Part shown: one piece after another, positions 43,467-52,265 of the stretch
How the letters are laid out: every line of letters starts with the position of its first letter
How positions within the stretch are numbered: the stretch's first letter is position 1
Source of the DNA: Phyllobacterium sp. 628
Lineage (GTDB): Bacteria; Pseudomonadota; Alphaproteobacteria; Rhizobiales; Rhizobiaceae
DNA length: 64,000 bases
Direction of reading: 5' to 3'
NCBI RefSeq assembly: GCF_014189505.1
Contig: NZ_CP050301.1
Span: 3,727,501 to 3,791,500, forward strand
The notes under the pieces: model-generated
What the model saw: only the letters and a program-made list of their open reading frames with translations
Told to the model about the DNA's origin: nothing
The model's database searches: none
Translations under genes and position numbers: made by a program

Positions 43467-44885
43467 ATGCAGCAAGCTGACATCGGATTGATCGGCCTTG
43501 GCGTCATGGGCGCCAATCTGGCCCTCAATATTGCCGAAAACGGTTATCGCGTCGCAGTTTTCAACAGAACAGTCGAAAAGACCCACGCCTTCTATGAGGA
43601 AGCAGGATCCCTTAAAGGTCAGATCATTCCGTGTGAAACGCTGGAAGAACTGGCCAAGAACATCCGTGCACCGCGCCCGATCATCCTGATGGTCAAGGCT
43701 GGTGACGCCGTTGATGAACAGATCGCAGCGCTGAAGCCGTTCCTCGCCAAAGAAGACATCATCATCGATGCAGGCAACGCAAACTTCCACGATACGGTTC
43801 GCCGCCTGAAGGAACTTGGTGCCAACGATCCGACCTTTGTCGGCATGGGCGTTTCTGGTGGCGAAGAAGGTGCGCGTCACGGCCCGTCGATCATGGTTGG
43901 CGGCACCCCGGAATCCTATGCGCGCATTGAACCTGTCCTGACTGCTATTTCTGCAAAATATGAAGGCGAGTCGTGCTCCGCATTGCTGGGGCCTGACGGC
44001 GCGGGCCACTTCGTCAAGACAATCCATAACGGTATTGAATATGCCGACATGCAGATGATCGCCGAAATCTACGGCGTCCTGCGCGATGGGCTTGGCCTGT
44101 CACCTGTCGAAATCGGCAAGATTTTCGATAAATGGAATACAGGTCCGCTGAATTCCTACCTCATCGAAATCACTGCCAAGGTGCTTGCCGCGACTGACAA
44201 AGAGACCGGCAAGCCAGCTGTCGAAATCATCGTCGACAGCGCGGGCCAGAAAGGCACTGGCCGCTGGGCTGCCATCGAAGCACAGATGCTGGGCATTCCC
44301 GCAACCGGCATCGAAGCGGCCGTTGCGGCCCGTTCGATCTCAGCTCTCGCCAGTGAACGCGCCAAAGCTGCCAAGGCCTATGCATCGCTCGGCACCCCCA
44401 AACTGGCGGATACGGACAAGGCATTTATCGACGCACTTGAGCAGGGTCTTCTGGCAGGTAAAATTGCTGCCTATGCACAGGGCTTCGCCGTGATGGCGGG
44501 TGCTTCCAAGGAACATGGCTGGGATATTCCACTCGACACGACAGCAAAAATCTGGCGGGCCGGTTGCATCATCCGTTCGCAGTTTCTTGATGAAATCGCT
44601 TCAGCTTTCGCTGACGGCGGACAGGACAACCTTCTGCTAGCACCATCCTTTGTCGAACGCATGAAGAAGGCCTCGACAGCCCTACGCGATGTGGTTGCAA
44701 AGGCGGCGCTTGCCGGCTTGCCAACACCGGCCCTCGCCGCAGCACTCAGCTATTTCGACGGCTATCGTCAGGCACGCGGCACGGCCAACCTCATTCAGGC
44801 TCAGCGGGACTTCTTCGGCGCGCATGGCTTCAACCGCATTGATAAGGAAGGCGATTTCCACGGTCCTTGGTCCGATATTGGCTGA
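43467..44885 (+). CDS. gnd: 6-phosphogluconate dehydrogenase, decarboxylating
   Basis: A 472-residue NADP+-type 6-phosphogluconate dehydrogenase producing ribulose 5-phosphate. The N-terminal Gly-Leu-Gly-Val-Met-Gly-Ala-Asn-Leu and Asn-Arg-Thr (residues 8-33), the Gly-Val-Ser-Gly-Gly-Glu-Glu-Gly-Ala-Arg motif near 129, and the catalytic Lys in Val-Lys-Thr-Ile-His-Asn-Gly-Ile-Glu-Tyr are all present. The full-length long form (about 470 residues) is typical. AAGGA precedes the ATG. It stands alone, with a terminator after it. Confidence 0.92.
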   Translation: MQQADIGLIGLGVMGANLALNIAENGYRVAVFNRTVEKTHAFYEEAGSLKGQIIPCETLEELAKNIRAPRPIILMVKAGDAVDEQIAALKPFLAKEDIIIDAGNANFHDTVRRLKELGANDPTFVGMGVSGGEEGARHGPSIMVGGTPESYARIEPVLTAISAKYEGESCSALLGPDGAGHFVKTIHNGIEYADMQMIAEIYGVLRDGLGLSPVEIGKIFDKWNTGPLNSYLIEITAKVLAATDKETGKPAVEIIVDSAGQKGTGRWAAIEAQMLGIPATGIEAAVAARSISALASERAKAAKAYASLGTPKLADTDKAFIDALEQGLLAGKIAAYAQGFAVMAGASKEHGWDIPLDTTAKIWRAGCIIRSQFLDEIASAFADGGQDNLLLAPSFVERMKKASTALRDVVAKAALAGLPTPALAAALSYFDGYRQARGTANLIQAQRDFFGAHGFNRIDKEGDFHGPWSDIG

Positions 44886-44912
44886 CCACGATAATTGTCG
44901 AGATAGATTTGA

Positions 44913-44942
44913 AAACCGCCCCGTAAACGGGGCGGTTTTTTT
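44913..44942 (+). terminator. rho-independent terminator after gnd
   Basis: AAAACCGCCCC and GGGGCGGTTTT pair around a TAAAC-type loop and are followed by T. It is a classic stop 28 bases past gnd. Confidence 0.9.
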
Positions 44943-44951
44943 CGTGGGCGG

Positions 44952-45073
44952 GTGGTTCGACAAGCTCACCATGAGGGAGAGTGAGGATTGCAGGGAGCAA
45001 GATTCTGCAACCTCTCCAACCGGCTTTGCAGCCCACTCATTTCCCTCATGGTGAGCTTGTCGAACCACGCACC
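44952..45073. repeat. REP-like inverted-repeat element B, copy 1
   Basis: Two inverted arms, GTGGTTCGACAAGCTCACCA at 44952-44971 and its complement ending at 45069, enclose a core of about 60 bases (44982-45041) with GATTGCAGGGAGCAAGATTC. Copies lie at 46764-46888, 54096-54216 (core inverted) and 62483-62791. The core is shared between copies, so the unit of repetition is the whole element. Confidence 0.85.
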
Positions 45074-45094
45074 GTGATCTCTGCAGTCATTGTA

Positions 45095-46090
45095 TCACAA
45101 TCCCCTCGCGCTGCTTGGCGGCACTTTGTGAACCCGCCCCCAGGCCCGGCGCAATTGGCGGGCAGAGGCAAAACCGGCGCGTTCCGCCACCCCTTCCATA
45201 TCCAGCCGGGTGTGGTTCAGTATTTCCTGTGCCAACGCGACGCGCAAACGATTGAGATAATCCGGAATGCTCATCCCGGTATATTCATTGAACAAGCGTG
45301 ACAAATGTCTCGGGCTGGTTGCCGCGATATCGGCCAAACCCTGCAGCGTCCAAGGCTGCGCCGGATCGGCGGCCAGCTTATCCTGTACCCGGTGGATGGC
45401 CGGATGGATATGATTGCGGCCGTCAAGCCAGGGTGACCATTGCGGATCGGTGCCGCTGCGTCTCAGGTAGACCACGAGATAGCGCGCCACTGTCACGGCG
45501 CAAGCCGGACTGGTGATCTGCCCAACAAGATACAACATCAGGTCGATGCCTGCCGTGATACCGGCACTCGAATAGCGGTTGCCGTCTTCCACATAGAGCC
45601 GGTTATCAAATACGCGCGCAGTCGGAACGAGCTCGCGCAACTCATCCACCGAACCGAAGTGGGTCGTGCAGGCGCGGCCATCAAACAAGCCCGCGCGCGC
45701 GGCGAGCAGAGCGCCGGAACATATCGACACCAGTTTCTGCGTGTCGACAATATGGGTTTTCAGCCAGTCAACAATCTCTGTATCGCGATAACCATATACT
45801 TCAGCCGCAGCGCTTGCCGGGGTGTCCAGCAACTCCGTCGCATCTCCTGCAAGCACGATCATGGCATCGGCTGGCACGCTCTCGGGTAATGGCGCTATTC
45901 CGCTGATCGTCAGCCCGATAGAGGTGGTTACATGGGCAAGCGGGCCGACATAGCGCACGTTGAAATGCACCATATTCTGCTCGAAATTGGCTTTGCGCAG
46001 GACTTCCAGCGGTCCGGCAATGTCAAGCAGCAGTGCCCTTGCGGGCACCACCACCAGAACATCGATATTTTGTGGTTCGCCTGAGGTCAT
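45095..46090 (-). CDS. GlxA-type transcriptional regulator (DJ-1/PfpI + AraC domains)
   Basis: A 331-residue protein with an N-terminal DJ-1/PfpI-like domain (residues 8-190, with Cys in Ser-Ile-Cys-Ser-Gly-Ala at about 120) and a C-terminal AraC helix-turn-helix (about 225-325). Such GlxA-type proteins regulate catabolism of nitrogenous compounds or ABC transporter genes. It is downstream of the isochorismatase-like gene, overlapping by four bases, so they form one operon, and it may control it. The effector is unknown. Confidence 0.85.
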   Translation of the reverse strand: MTSGEPQNIDVLVVVPARALLLDIAGPLEVLRKANFEQNMVHFNVRYVGPLAHVTTSIGLTISGIAPLPESVPADAMIVLAGDATELLDTPASAAAEVYGYRDTEIVDWLKTHIVDTQKLVSICSGALLAARAGLFDGRACTTHFGSVDELRELVPTARVFDNRLYVEDGNRYSSAGITAGIDLMLYLVGQITSPACAVTVARYLVVYLRRSGTDPQWSPWLDGRNHIHPAIHRVQDKLAADPAQPWTLQGLADIAATSPRHLSRLFNEYTGMSIPDYLNRLRVALAQEILNHTRLDMEGVAERAGFASARQLRRAWGRVHKVPPSSARGL

Positions 46091-46650
46091 GCGGCCAACG
46101 CGTGTTCCGCACTGGCCAGCGCCTCGTCAACCGTCGCAATGCGGGCAAAGCGTCCAGCCAAAACAAGCTCGGTGCGCGCCTTAATTTCATCTGCACTGAA
46201 TGTGCGGCCCGCTGCATTGGTCATGGCAAAGGTCAGGGTTGCTTCGGAGACATAATCGACTTCATAGCCAAGATCTGACGCATGGCGTGTCGTGGTCTCG
46301 CAGCATTGTTCGGTACGGATACCCGACACAATCAATTTACGGATTCGGTTCTCGGTCAGCCAAACGTCAAGGCCGCTGCCGACGAGGGCGCTGTGACGGG
46401 ACTTTTGAAACACAATGTCAGCGTCCAACGAAACGGGCGCTAATGGCTTGATAAACCCCGATTCCAACGCAAATGGACCGTCGCCATCAACGTGAAAAAT
46501 CTGGACGATTGGCAAGCCTTGGGCTTTGGCACCATCGACCAATCGCTGAACGTTGGCTATGAATGGCTGCGCTTCTGCTTCGTTCCAGTAGCCGCGCTGA
46601 CGAAACGATTCCTGCACATCGATGACGATAAGAGCTGTATCTGTGGACAT
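46087..46650 (-). CDS. isochorismatase-family cysteine hydrolase
   Basis: A 187-residue cysteine hydrolase. The catalytic triad is visible: Asp11 in Val-Ile-Asp-Val-Gln, Lys in Phe-Gln-Lys-Ser-Arg-His and Cys in Arg-Thr-Glu-Gln-Cys-Cys-Glu (about residue 116), with the usual cis-peptide region. Members hydrolyse isochorismate, nicotinamide, N-carbamoyl sarcosine or related amides. Its stop overlaps the start of the regulator gene (ATGA). No clue points to a single substrate. Confidence 0.82.
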   Translation of the reverse strand: MSTDTALIVIDVQESFRQRGYWNEAEAQPFIANVQRLVDGAKAQGLPIVQIFHVDGDGPFALESGFIKPLAPVSLDADIVFQKSRHSALVGSGLDVWLTENRIRKLIVSGIRTEQCCETTTRHASDLGYEVDYVSEATLTFAMTNAAGRTFSADEIKARTELVLAGRFARIATVDEALASAEHALAA

Positions 46651-46763
46651 TTTTGGTATCTCCTGCCTGTTGAGACCCTCAAGATACTATCAGATAATAT
46701 GGGCCGATACGCATGGATTGGACGAGAAGCGGACAAAAAAGGACATCAGCTGCAGTACTATTC
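46651..46763. other. intergenic, no gene seen
   Basis: The gap 46651-47056 between divergent genes holds repeat element B copy 2 (46764-46888) and short flanking stretches. I see no ORF with a ribosome-binding site in it; the promoters of both flanking genes should lie here. Confidence 0.5.
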
Positions 46764-46888
46764 GGTGCGTGGTTCGACAAGCTCACCATGAGGGAGAGGG
46801 ATTAATTGCAGGGAGCAAGATTCTGCAATCTCTCCAATCGACTTTGCAGCACCACTCTCCCTCATGGTGAGCTTGTCGAACCACGCAC
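46764..46888. repeat. REP-like inverted-repeat element B, copy 2
   Basis: Arms GGTGCGTGGTTCGACAAGCT (46764-46783 and on) and the inverted counterpart ending at 46888 enclose a core almost identical to that of copy 1, with GGGAGCAAGATTCTGCAA. It lies between divergent genes. Confidence 0.87.
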
Positions 46889-47056
46889 AATAATCCTGCC
46901 AGCTTATACAAACCAAATCGCCCACACTGTCTCCACCACGGAGACGATCTATCAAGCGGCATGCGGCTTTCAGGAAGGCGCCTCGCATTCCATATGTCAG
47001 TCAACACAATGCAATCGTAAGGTCCGGGACAAGACCACCGGACGGAAAGGCCCGCC

Positions 47057-47665
47057 ATGTCTGCCACTTCCTACCAACACCGCATCCATTCAGCCGGCCA
47101 GCCGAACAGTCCGCTGTTCTTCGTGTTTCACGGCACAGGCGGAGATGAAAACCAATTCTTTGATTTTGCCCGCCGCTTACTGCCAACAGCAAGCGTGGTT
47201 TCGCCACGTGGTGATGTTTCAGAACATGGTGCTCTGCGCTTTTTCAGGCGGACCGCCGAAGGCGTCTACGATATGGCTGATCTGGCAACGCGGACGCGGA
47301 CGATGGGGGATTTTGTCAAAGGACATAAAGATTCCACCAATCCATCTGAGGTCATCGGACTGGGCTATTCCAACGGTGCCAATATTCTGGCGTCAGTCAT
47401 GCTTGAACAACCGGAGCTGTTCGACACCGCTATCCTGATGCATCCGCTCATTCCATGGACACCGGCGGCACAACCGAAACTTGCCGGGAAGCGTGTTCTT
47501 ATCACGGCTGGGCAACGTGATCCGATTTGTCCACCGGATCGCACGCAGGCCTTGGCGGATTATCTGACCGCGCAGGGAACGGACGTTAAAATTGCCTGGC
47601 ATCCGGGCGGCCATGAAATCCAGCAAAGCGAGATTGGGGCAATACAGGAATTTCTGGCGCGTTAA
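47057..47665 (+). CDS. alpha/beta hydrolase, carboxylesterase COG0400 type
   Basis: A 202-residue serine hydrolase. The oxyanion His-Gly-Thr-Gly-Gly is at 25-29, nucleophile Ser105 in Gly-Tyr-Ser-Asn-Gly, with Asp155 and His186 completing the triad. The length and the missing signal peptide fit the cytoplasmic COG0400/YpfH group, which hydrolyses short carboxylic esters. Some relatives deal with quinone or aromatic adducts. It is a single-gene unit ending at a terminator. Confidence 0.85.
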   Translation: MSATSYQHRIHSAGQPNSPLFFVFHGTGGDENQFFDFARRLLPTASVVSPRGDVSEHGALRFFRRTAEGVYDMADLATRTRTMGDFVKGHKDSTNPSEVIGLGYSNGANILASVMLEQPELFDTAILMHPLIPWTPAAQPKLAGKRVLITAGQRDPICPPDRTQALADYLTAQGTDVKIAWHPGGHEIQQSEIGAIQEFLAR

Positions 47666-47670
47666 ATAAA

Positions 47671-47696
47671 AAAGCCGGCCCCAAGGCCGGCTTTTC
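47671..47696. terminator. bidirectional terminator
   Basis: AAGCCGGCC-CCAA-GGCCGGCTT is a perfect stem with A run on the left and T run on the right, lying between the esterase and the convergent GNAT gene. It should work in both directions. Confidence 0.85.
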
Positions 47697-47717
47697 ATTC
47701 AGTTTGTCCATCGCAGC

Positions 47718-48380
47718 TCAGGCGGAGAACCGCATCGATACCGGAATAATCCGCATTGCGCGGGACGAACGGCGGCCTTTCGGCGTCAACAGGCCTTTGG
47801 CACCGTCGAGATATCCCTGCTTCAACTCAAGCGCCAGAAACCGGCGGCGTTCCACGGGACCCGGCATGGAAAGTCCGGCAGTCTTCGCTCCGTTGAAACC
47901 AAAACGTTCGTAATATTCGGGATCGCCAACCAAAATGATGGCGCCGTGTCCAAGCCGCCCGGCTTCCTTGATGGCATGGCGCATCAATGCCGAGCCAATA
48001 CCAAGGTCCTTTGTACCAGGATCAACCGCGAGAGGTCCAAGCAACAGCGCACGCACACCCCTACCGGATGCATCATGACCTGCCTGAATGTCCCAAAGCC
48101 GAACTGTTCCGAGCAAAGCGCCACCGGCACCGCGCGCAACAAAGGCAAGGCCTTCCGACGGCAACCGGCCACGGCGAAGCTTTTCCGACGACTTGCGGCG
48201 GCGGCCTTCGCCCATGGCGCGGTCCAGCACGTCTTCACGCGCCTTTTCGTCCTGCGCCGATTCATTGACGATGGCATAGGCACCCGCACCGGCGAAATAC
48301 AGGCCGTCAGGAACCAGATTCTGTTCGATATTTTCTGCTGCACTCATTGTCTTGACCAATCTTGTCATGTGTCGTGTCAT
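47718..48380 (-). CDS. GNAT-family N-acetyltransferase (YhbS-like)
   Basis: A 220-residue acetyltransferase with acetyl-CoA-binding motif A near Val-Asp-Pro-Gly-Thr-Lys-Asp-Leu-Gly-Ile-Gly-Ser-Ala-Leu (about residue 125) and the Gly-Asp-Pro-Glu-Tyr-Tyr-Glu-Arg-Phe-Gly-Phe block near 158. YhbS-type proteins are poorly characterised. The start is uncertain: in-frame ATGs at 48380, 48368 and 48347 all have weak ribosome-binding sites. It ends with a basic C-terminal segment. It follows ornithine decarboxylase on the same strand after 53 bases and may be co-transcribed. Confidence 0.72.
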   Translation of the reverse strand: MTRHMTRLVKTMSAAENIEQNLVPDGLYFAGAGAYAIVNESAQDEKAREDVLDRAMGEGRRRKSSEKLRRGRLPSEGLAFVARGAGGALLGTVRLWDIQAGHDASGRGVRALLLGPLAVDPGTKDLGIGSALMRHAIKEAGRLGHGAIILVGDPEYYERFGFNGAKTAGLSMPGPVERRRFLALELKQGYLDGAKGLLTPKGRRSSRAMRIIPVSMRFSA

Positions 48381-48433
48381 CGCTGCCCGGAGTGGTTACC
48401 GGGCAGAACGTCTTAACCGGGCATCAGACCGGC

Positions 48434-49567
48434 TTAGATGACGTATGATCGGAGTGGTTCGAAGCCGTTGAAGGCTACTGCAGAATAAGTCGTGGTGTAG
48501 GCACCTGTTCCCTCGATCAGAACCTCATCGCCAATGGTCAGCGATACGGGCAGCGGATAGGGGTTCTTTTCATACATCACGTCGGCAGAATCGCAGGTTG
48601 GACCGGCCAGAACACAAGGTTCGCTGCGATCACCATCACGCAATGTGGTGATCTGATAGCGAATGGCTTCGTCCATCGTTTCGGCCAAGCCGCCGAATTT
48701 ACCGATATCGAGATAGACCCAACGCACATTGTCGTTGGCGGCCTTCTTCGACACCAGAACAACTTCAGCCTTGATGACACCTGCATTGCCAACCATGCCG
48801 CGGCCTGGCTCAATGATGGTCTCTGGCAGACGATTGCCAAAATGCTTGCTCAGCGCCTGGAAAATAGCCTGACCATAGGCCTGTGCAGTTGGCACATCCT
48901 TGAGGTAACGGGTCGGAAAACCACCGCCCATATTGACCATCTTCAGCGTGATGCCTTCCTTGGCAAGCGCGTCGAAAACCTGCTTTGCATCGCCAAGCGC
49001 ACGGTCCCAGGCAGCCAGATCGGTCTGCTGGGAACCGACGTGGAACGATACGCCGTAAGAATCGAGGCCGAGCTGCTGCGCAACACGCAGGACATCAACA
49101 GCCATTGCAGGCACGCAACCAAACTTGCGCGACAGCGGCCATTCGGCGCCGGCACCGTCAGTCAAAACGCGGCAGAATACACGCGCGCCGGGAGCAGCGC
49201 GTGCAACCTTTTCCACTTCTTCAACGCAGTCAACCGCGAACAGCCGAATGCCGAGCTCAAAGGCGCGCGCAATATCGCGTTCCTTCTTGATCGTGTTGCC
49301 GAAGGAAATACGGTCAGCCGATGCACCGGCATCGAGAGCCATTTCGACTTCTGCAACGGAAGCTGTGTCGAAGTTCGAGCCCAGTGAAGCCAGCAAGCGC
49401 AAAATCTCAGGCGCAGGGTTGGCCTTCACGGCATAGAAAATCTTCGACTCCGGCAACGCCATCTCGAAATTGTGGAAATTTTCACGCACGACCTCAAGGT
49501 CAAGCACCATGCAAGGACCATTTGGGCGGCGGGTATTAATGAAGTCGAGAATGCGCTGTGTAGCCAT
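48434..49567 (-). CDS. ornithine/lysine decarboxylase (PLP fold type III)
   Basis: A 377-residue decarboxylase making putrescine (or cadaverine). The PLP Lys48 lies in Tyr-Ala-Val-Lys-Ala-Asn-Pro, the glycine-rich Gly-Gly-Gly-Phe-Pro near 223, Glu-Pro-Gly-Arg near 260 for phosphate binding, and the catalytic Cys in Gly-Pro-Thr-Cys-Asp-Ser near 311. This size and fold match alphaproteobacterial ornithine decarboxylases, which often accept lysine too. It has a long structured leader with a conserved-type speF RNA and an upstream ORF, consistent with control by polyamines. Confidence 0.88.
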   Translation of the reverse strand: MATQRILDFINTRRPNGPCMVLDLEVVRENFHNFEMALPESKIFYAVKANPAPEILRLLASLGSNFDTASVAEVEMALDAGASADRISFGNTIKKERDIARAFELGIRLFAVDCVEEVEKVARAAPGARVFCRVLTDGAGAEWPLSRKFGCVPAMAVDVLRVAQQLGLDSYGVSFHVGSQQTDLAAWDRALGDAKQVFDALAKEGITLKMVNMGGGFPTRYLKDVPTAQAYGQAIFQALSKHFGNRLPETIIEPGRGMVGNAGVIKAEVVLVSKKAANDNVRWVYLDIGKFGGLAETMDEAIRYQITTLRDGDRSEPCVLAGPTCDSADVMYEKNPYPLPVSLTIGDEVLIEGTGAYTTTYSAVAFNGFEPLRSYVI

Positions 49568-49574
49568 CTTGGGT

Positions 49575-49830
49575 CTCCAATCGTGACGGCACTTCCGGCC
49601 ATCTTAACAAGTCGCGATCGCAGGGGTTTCTCCCCCGTATAATCGCCAGGACAAAGTGCATGAATCCATCTCACGCGAAGCCAGCCTTTGGAGATGCTGG
49701 AAACACGGACAAGTTCATGCGGCGATGGATCTACGCTAAAGCCAGCGTTGATCCGCTTTGTCTGCCTTGGTTTGGATGATCCCATCCGCACTACCGGCAA
49801 TGAAGGTGTGCCTCTTCAGTAATTCCGGCT
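49575..49830 (-). ncRNA. speF-type leader RNA upstream of ornithine decarboxylase
   Basis: The minus-strand leader matches my recollection of the alphaproteobacterial speF motif. Stems seen are GATC-ACGCT/AGCGT-GATC (49728-49753), CCAGC/GCTGG (49681-49700) and GGGG/CCCC close to the start codon (about 49626-49638). The GATC hairpin contains the stop codon of an upstream ORF. The position before an ornithine decarboxylase gene supports a regulatory RNA that senses polyamine metabolism. It was not aligned against the family model. Confidence 0.65.
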
Positions 49831-49879
49831 TATGGACAGCCGAAAGACACCAGAAAGGCCCGCACCGTCGTTGCTTCAA
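49736..49879 (-). CDS. 47-codon leader ORF of the ornithine decarboxylase gene
   Basis: A possible leader peptide starting at a TTG with GAGG five bases before it (SD at 49883-49888) and ending inside the GATC hairpin of the leader RNA. Translation through the last codons would open that hairpin. The peptide has a basic, Cys-containing start (Leu-Lys-Gln-Arg-Arg-Cys-Gly-Pro) and a Lys-Arg-His-Thr-Phe-Ile-Ala-Gly segment. It resembles in position the ornithine-sensing speFL leader of Escherichia coli, though not in sequence. A start at a later codon is possible. Confidence 0.45.
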   Translation of the reverse strand: MKQRRCGPFWCLSAVHKPELLKRHTFIAGSADGIIQTKADKADQRWL

Positions 49880-50109
49880 GATGTCCTCAGTTCGGCAGTA
49901 GGCCGTCAAACTGACTGGAGGGGTTAGTTCCAGGTACCATACCGTTTCTTCACCATAATGAAGATCGGCGGACACCCATGGGGCACGTGCGACTTTGGGC
50001 AAGCGCGATATAAGTCTAAACTTGTGTCCAATCAATGACAAATCTCGCATCTGCGAAATTTTTTTATTTATTGAACAAAGCAACGCAAATCACATAGAAT
50101 CGATGAACG

Positions 50110-51300
50110 ATGAGCACGATTTCACCCTTGAATGCCCTGCTGGATCTGCCTTTTCAGGCATTTTCTCCTGTCGATGGACCGTTGAGCGGCCACACACTTG
50201 CCGTCAAGGACATCTTCGATGTGGCGGGGTTGCCGACACAATGTGGCAATCCTGGGAAAAATCACGAATCAGCCGCAAGTATTACCGCCTCAACCGTACA
50301 AAAATTGCTGGATTCGGGTGCCCGATTCATCGGCAAGACCCAGACGGACGAGCTGGCTTTCTCATTGATGGGTCAGAACAGCCATTATCCTTTCCCCATC
50401 AATCCCAAGGCTCCGGACCGTGTGACGGGCGGATCGTCCTCAGGCTCCGCATCCGCCGTTGCCGGCGGGTTGGCTGATATTGCAACCGGATCGGATACTG
50501 GCGGCTCGATACGGGCACCTGCCAGCTTCTGCGGCTTGATCGGCTTGCGCACCACCCATGGCCGCATATCGCTTGAGGGCACCATGCCGCTCGCCCCCTC
50601 GCTCGATACATTCGGCTGGTTTGCCAAGGATATTTCGCTCTATCAGAAGGTCGGGGCGGTCCTGCTCGGCCCCGATGAGCAGGAATTCAAGCTCAACCGG
50701 CCCCTCTTCATTCCGCTCCTCGAACATTATCTTCTGGATGAAGCAGAAGATGCGGCATTCCGCAAAATGTACGCACAGGTCGCCGCGCAGCTTGGCCATG
50801 CCAAATCTGCCCGCCAATCGACTGCCTCAATGGATGATCTCTATCTCTGCTTCCGTCAGATACAAGGTTTCGAAGCCTGGGGCGTGCATGGAGAATGGAT
50901 ATCTGCTGCCGACCGGCAGTTGGGACCCGGCGTTAAGGACCGCTTTGAGTACGGAGCGCTGATTGATCTCGATACGTATAAGGCACAGGGCAAACGCCGG
51001 GACCTTTTCCGCAATGAACTTGCCGATGTGCTAAGGGATGACGGCGTTTTGGTTTTGCCCACCGTTCCGGGAGCAGCGCCTCTCGTCAGTTCCACCTTTG
51101 AAGAGCTGCAAACCTACCGGGAACGGGCGCTGAAGCTGCTATGTCTTTCCGGTCTTTCCGGTTTTCCGCAAATTACCCTGCCTCTCGGCGAAGTCCACGG
51201 AGCACCATTCGGTATTTCCCTGTTGGGGCCCATGGGCAGCGATAGCGCCCTCATCCGCCTCAGCGCCACCATTCTGTCAGCCACAGAAAAAAGGAACTGA
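50110..51300 (+). CDS. amidase (amidase signature family)
   Basis: A 396-residue amidase signature enzyme. The catalytic Ser-cisSer-Lys triad is Lys33 (Ala-Val-Lys-Asp), Ser109/Ser110 in Gly-Gly-Ser-Ser-Ser-Gly and Ser133 in Asp-Thr-Gly-Gly-Ser-Ile-Arg. At about 400 residues it is at the short end of the family. It probably hydrolyses a small amide; the substrate is not evident. A LysR-type gene follows after 1 base, so both appear to be one operon. Confidence 0.83.
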   Translation: MSTISPLNALLDLPFQAFSPVDGPLSGHTLAVKDIFDVAGLPTQCGNPGKNHESAASITASTVQKLLDSGARFIGKTQTDELAFSLMGQNSHYPFPINPKAPDRVTGGSSSGSASAVAGGLADIATGSDTGGSIRAPASFCGLIGLRTTHGRISLEGTMPLAPSLDTFGWFAKDISLYQKVGAVLLGPDEQEFKLNRPLFIPLLEHYLLDEAEDAAFRKMYAQVAAQLGHAKSARQSTASMDDLYLCFRQIQGFEAWGVHGEWISAADRQLGPGVKDRFEYGALIDLDTYKAQGKRRDLFRNELADVLRDDGVLVLPTVPGAAPLVSSTFEELQTYRERALKLLCLSGLSGFPQITLPLGEVHGAPFGISLLGPMGSDSALIRLSATILSATEKRN

Positions 51301-51301
51301 C

Positions 51302-52200
51302 ATGGACACACTCACCCGGATGCGCGCCTATATCGACGTGGTTGAGGCTGAAGGGTTTTCGGCGGCCGCACGCAAAATCGGCCGTTCCAAAGCGCTCTTG
51401 TCAAAATATGTCCGGGAACTCGAAGACGAACTTGGGGCACTTCTGCTCAACCGTACAACCCGGCAATTTTCACTTACCGAAGCCGGTCACACCTATTACC
51501 AGCGCGCCGGGGAAATCTTACGCGAAGTTGAAAGCCTGCAGGAAGCCGTGCGGGAATCGAGCAGCGATATCAAAGGGCGTATCAAAATTTCAGCGCCCCG
51601 CTCCTTTGCCGATGCCGATATTGGCCAGTGCCTCATCGATTTTTGCATCGAACAGCCGGATATCATCCTTGATGTTCGGCTTGATGACCGGTTTGTCGAT
51701 CTGGTTGAAGAGGGCTTTGACCTGCCATCCGCATCACGCGCCTTCAAGATTCTTCACTGATCGCCAAGCGCATTGCGCCCTTTCGCACCGTGCTGTGCGG
51801 CTCGCCCGAACTGATCGAACGGGTTGGCCGTCCAACACGTCCCGAACAATTGACGGCCCTGCCCTGCATCATCGACACCAACAACCGGTCACGCAACAAC
51901 TGGCAGTTTTACAATGAAAATGGCCCGACACTATCCGTGCAGGTATCCGGGAAAGTCGAGATCAACAGCCCGCTGACGACGCGCCGCGCTGTCCTTGCTG
52001 GTCTGGGTTTTGGATCGGTGCCTGACTTTGTCGTGAAACAGGATATTGAGACCGGCAGGCTGATCAGTATTCTTGATGAATTCGCGCTGCGCGATGGCGG
52101 TATTTATGCGGTCTATCCGCATCGCCGGTATCTGCCCGCAAAGGTGCGCGTTCTTGTTGATTACCTTGCAAAATGGTTCAAGGACAACCGCAACGTATGA
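51302..52200 (+). pseudogene. LysR-family regulator with a one-base deletion
   Basis: A LysR-type regulator split over two frames. Residues 1-140 (Met-Asp-Thr-Leu-Thr-Arg-Met-Arg-Ala-Tyr) contain the winged helix and the linker, and the effector half continues in another frame from about 51725 with Cys-Gly-Ser-Pro-Glu-Leu and ends at 52200. One extra G near 51724 (CTG-GCC-ATC-CGC) would restore Glu-Gly-Phe-Asp-Leu-Ala-Ile-Arg-Ile-Thr, the standard LysR sequence. No slippery sequence is present. It is either a broken gene or a sequencing error. The coding part lies 1 base after the amidase stop. Confidence 0.8.
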
Positions 52201-52265
52201 AAATGTTATATCGTCCCAATTTAGCCAAGTTCAGAATGTCCTTTGCGTCAACTTAAACAGGCGGA

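Noticed and set aside
51700-51760. Programmed frameshift in the lysR gene
   Set aside because: There is no slippery run or downstream structure at the break; a simple deletion is enough.
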